Below are positions 32,908-34,575 of a stretch of 34,575 nt of DNA, piece after piece. The notes below the pieces were generated by a model. It was not told where the DNA came from. It did no database searches and saw nothing but the letters and a program-made list of their open reading frames with translations. Position 1 is the first letter of the stretch; each line of letters opens with the position of its first letter. A program made the position numbers and the translations under genes. This DNA comes from QHWK01 sp035315685 (lineage in GTDB: Bacteria > Acidobacteriota > Vicinamibacteria > Vicinamibacterales > CAVVIG01), in assembly GCA_035315685.1 (NCBI GenBank), contig DATFXR010000843.1:1-34575 (forward strand), written 5' to 3'.

Positions 32908-34575
32908 TCAACGCCCCCCAGTCGCCAGCTGATTTGTGCCGTTCCAGTTCAAGACGACGGTCAGCATCGACGAATCGTCGTTGGCGGGTGTCGTGTTGAT
33001 CAGAAAGCGTTGCCCGTCCGGCGACACATCCCAGTAGTGATTCGTTGTGGTGGCGCCGCCGCCGAAGATGGGGGCGCGAAACAGCGTCCGCGGCGTGCCC
33101 GTGCGGAACACCGGTGCCAGCGTCACGTCCGTGCTCATCAATCGTCCATCCGCCGTGAAGAAGAACAGCTCCTTGCCATCGCGTCGCCAGCGTGGTTGGT
33201 AGCCGCCGCCGTTCGAAATGCGCCACTTCACGCCGGTCGACACGGGAAACGATCGCACGTACAGTTCGAACGTGCCCGTCTCGTCGGAGACGTAGGCCAC
33301 GAACCGGCCGTCGGGAGAGAACATCCCGTCGGTCTCGATGTAGTCGGTGACCAGAAACGGCTCCGCCTTGTGTTCACCTGGCAAGAGCGAGAGCAGCCAC
33401 AAATCTTCCTTGGTTGTTTTCGAGTCGGCCTGCACGTACATCAACCACTTGCCGTCCGGCGAAACATCCCGCGGCACTTTGAAGCCTTCGCCACCAAGCA
33501 GGCGCTGCCCGGCGCTACTTCCGTCGCTCGGCATGCGCGTCAGTTCGATGGACATTGCGCTACCGGAGGCGCTGCGAGAAGCGACGATGACCTCTCGGCC
33601 GTCGGCCGCCCAGACAGGTTTGATCGCAATGGATGGCAGCCGTCGGCTCGATTCGCGTGCGAGGTCGAGCACCCATGCCGAAGGTGGACCCGATGCCTCG
33701 TAGCGGACAACAGCGGCCTTCGTGCCGTCGCGCGACAGCGCGACTTCCAGATACTGTTCGGGCGCTCCGACGGTACCGATGGTATTACCCTGCCGATCCA
33801 TCCACGTGAGCCGCCGGCCCGCGCCGCCCGCACGATACACAATCGCTCCGTTTGTCGATGCGGAGAATCCTTTGACGCTTTCGACAATGCGACGAGGCTC
33901 GCCAATGAGCTCGCGTCTTCGCGGATCGAACGGCTGCGCCATCAACGCGCCACCGCGGATGAAGATCAAAGAGCCGGATGACCCAGCGGCAGCCGGGACG
34001 AACGAAACCGCGGACGAATCGGGAAGCAATCGTTTCGGAGGTTCGCGGCCCGCCATCGACGCGACGTAAATGCCGCGCCTGTCTTCGGCCGGATGTCCAA
34101 TCGTGACGACAAAGTGGTCGTGGTCCGGCAACAGCGCCCCAGATCGCAAGCTGTAGGTGCCGTCTTGCGGAAGTGCCGGTACCGGATTCGTGTGGCCTCC
34201 GCCGAGAGGAACCGTGAGAACGGCGCCTGGAGTGGCGGCGAACACGACGCGATCGTCGACTGTGAAGCCGCCCGACAGCGTGCCGGCGAGCGGGCAAATG
34301 GTTTGCGCCGGCCCGCCGCCGCTATCATCGGCCTTTTTCAGTGCACCTCCGGACGCAAACAGCAGGAACCGGCTGTCAGCTGACCAGAATGGCTGGACGA
34401 CGATCGGATCGGCCTCGAGCACGGACCTCGCCGCCAATGCACCAAGGTCACGAACCCACACGCGGTTTCCGGACGAATACGCAATCCGGAGACCGTCAGG
34501 CGACATGAGGGCACCCGGCATGGCGCCGGCTTCTTCTCCAATCGGAAGTTGAAACTGCACGAGCGGAGCGGCGGG
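32908..34575 (-). CDS. PD40/TolB-like beta-propeller protein, 5' end beyond window
   Basis: 556 codons are visible and the frame is open to the right edge. The sequence is a chain of WD40-like PD40 blades, each with an SPDG-type turn: ALMSPDGLRIAYSS, PFWSADSRFLLFAS, ALSRDGTKAAVVRY, DVSPDGKWLMYVQ, MFSPDGRFVAYVSDETG and DVSPDGQRFLIN. In Acidobacteria such propellers are most often the C-terminal part of transmembrane Ser/Thr kinases. The start of the visible part (VQFQLPIGEEAGAM) resembles the join after the kinase and membrane segment, so a kinase domain beyond the edge is likely but not shown. A GTG at 34560 is the only nearby start and is not trusted. Confidence 0.85.
   Translation of the reverse strand, partial: PAAPLVQFQLPIGEEAGAMPGALMSPDGLRIAYSSGNRVWVRDLGALAARSVLEADPIVVQPFWSADSRFLLFASGGALKKADDSGGGPAQTICPLAGTLSGGFTVDDRVVFAATPGAVLTVPLGGGHTNPVPALPQDGTYSLRSGALLPDHDHFVVTIGHPAEDRRGIYVASMAGREPPKRLLPDSSAVSFVPAAAGSSGSLIFIRGGALMAQPFDPRRRELIGEPRRIVESVKGFSASTNGAIVYRAGGAGRRLTWMDRQGNTIGTVGAPEQYLEVALSRDGTKAAVVRYEASGPPSAWVLDLARESSRRLPSIAIKPVWAADGREVIVASRSASGSAMSIELTRMPSDGSSAGQRLLGGEGFKVPRDVSPDGKWLMYVQADSKTTKEDLWLLSLLPGEHKAEPFLVTDYIETDGMFSPDGRFVAYVSDETGTFELYVRSFPVSTGVKWRISNGGGYQPRWRRDGKELFFFTADGRLMSTDVTLAPVFRTGTPRTLFRAPIFGGGATTTNHYWDVSPDGQRFLINTTPANDDSSMLTVVLNWNGTNQLATGGR

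Noticed and set aside
1..34575. CRISPR arrays, tRNA or rRNA genes, insertion sequences, phage genes
   Set aside because: No regularly spaced repeats, cloverleaf sequences, transposase or phage motifs were found on reading both strands.

Overview
This is a GC-rich, gene-dense bacterial window. It most resembles an Acidobacteriota genome, perhaps of the Vicinamibacter type. This placement is inferred from gene content: two stand-alone MacB/FtsX-type permeases of the kind multiplied in Acidobacteria, a PD40 propeller protein, a DUF1080 protein, periplasmic amidases and a BACON-type lipoprotein. No rRNA, tRNA or other marker gene was seen to fix it.

Left block (1-7713, all minus strand): an exopolysaccharide export locus. 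Read 5' to 3' it holds a small CnaB-like secreted protein, an outer-membrane beta-barrel, a Wza-type export protein and a Wzz/BY-kinase tyrosine autokinase that runs off the left edge. Upstream lie three receiver-type regulators in a row: an NtrC-like protein whose AAA+ engine has lost its catalytic and sigma-54-contact motifs, a stand-alone pseudo-receiver, and a NarL-type response regulator. They are the natural candidates for controlling the locus.

Middle block (about 8 to 19.5 kb): mostly unrelated single genes and relics. These are an Asp-rich repeat lipoprotein, a four-helix membrane protein, a DUF5658-like protein, a decayed MNIO (DUF692) gene with a one-base frameshift in a G run, a secreted protein with a FIMAH-like tail, an ABC permease, a nucleotidyltransferase, a DUF1080 protein, a 5'-truncated and frameshifted amidase, and a coiled-coil protein.

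Right-middle block (19.9 to 26.7 kb): an ECF sigma factor fused to a multi-pass membrane domain and preceded by a coupled 22-codon ORF. It is followed by small stress and envelope genes (GlsB/YeaQ-type, beta-barrel, RidA-like, KGG-motif protein), an intact secreted amidase, a BACON lipoprotein and a small membrane protein.

Right block (26.7 to 34.6 kb): a LytS/LytTR two-component pair diverges from an ArsR-type regulator and SRPBCC operon. The ArsR gene has a consensus-like promoter overlapped by palindromes, suggesting self-repression. A second permease follows, tail to tail with a relic of a third permease and with a PD40 beta-propeller protein that runs off the right edge.
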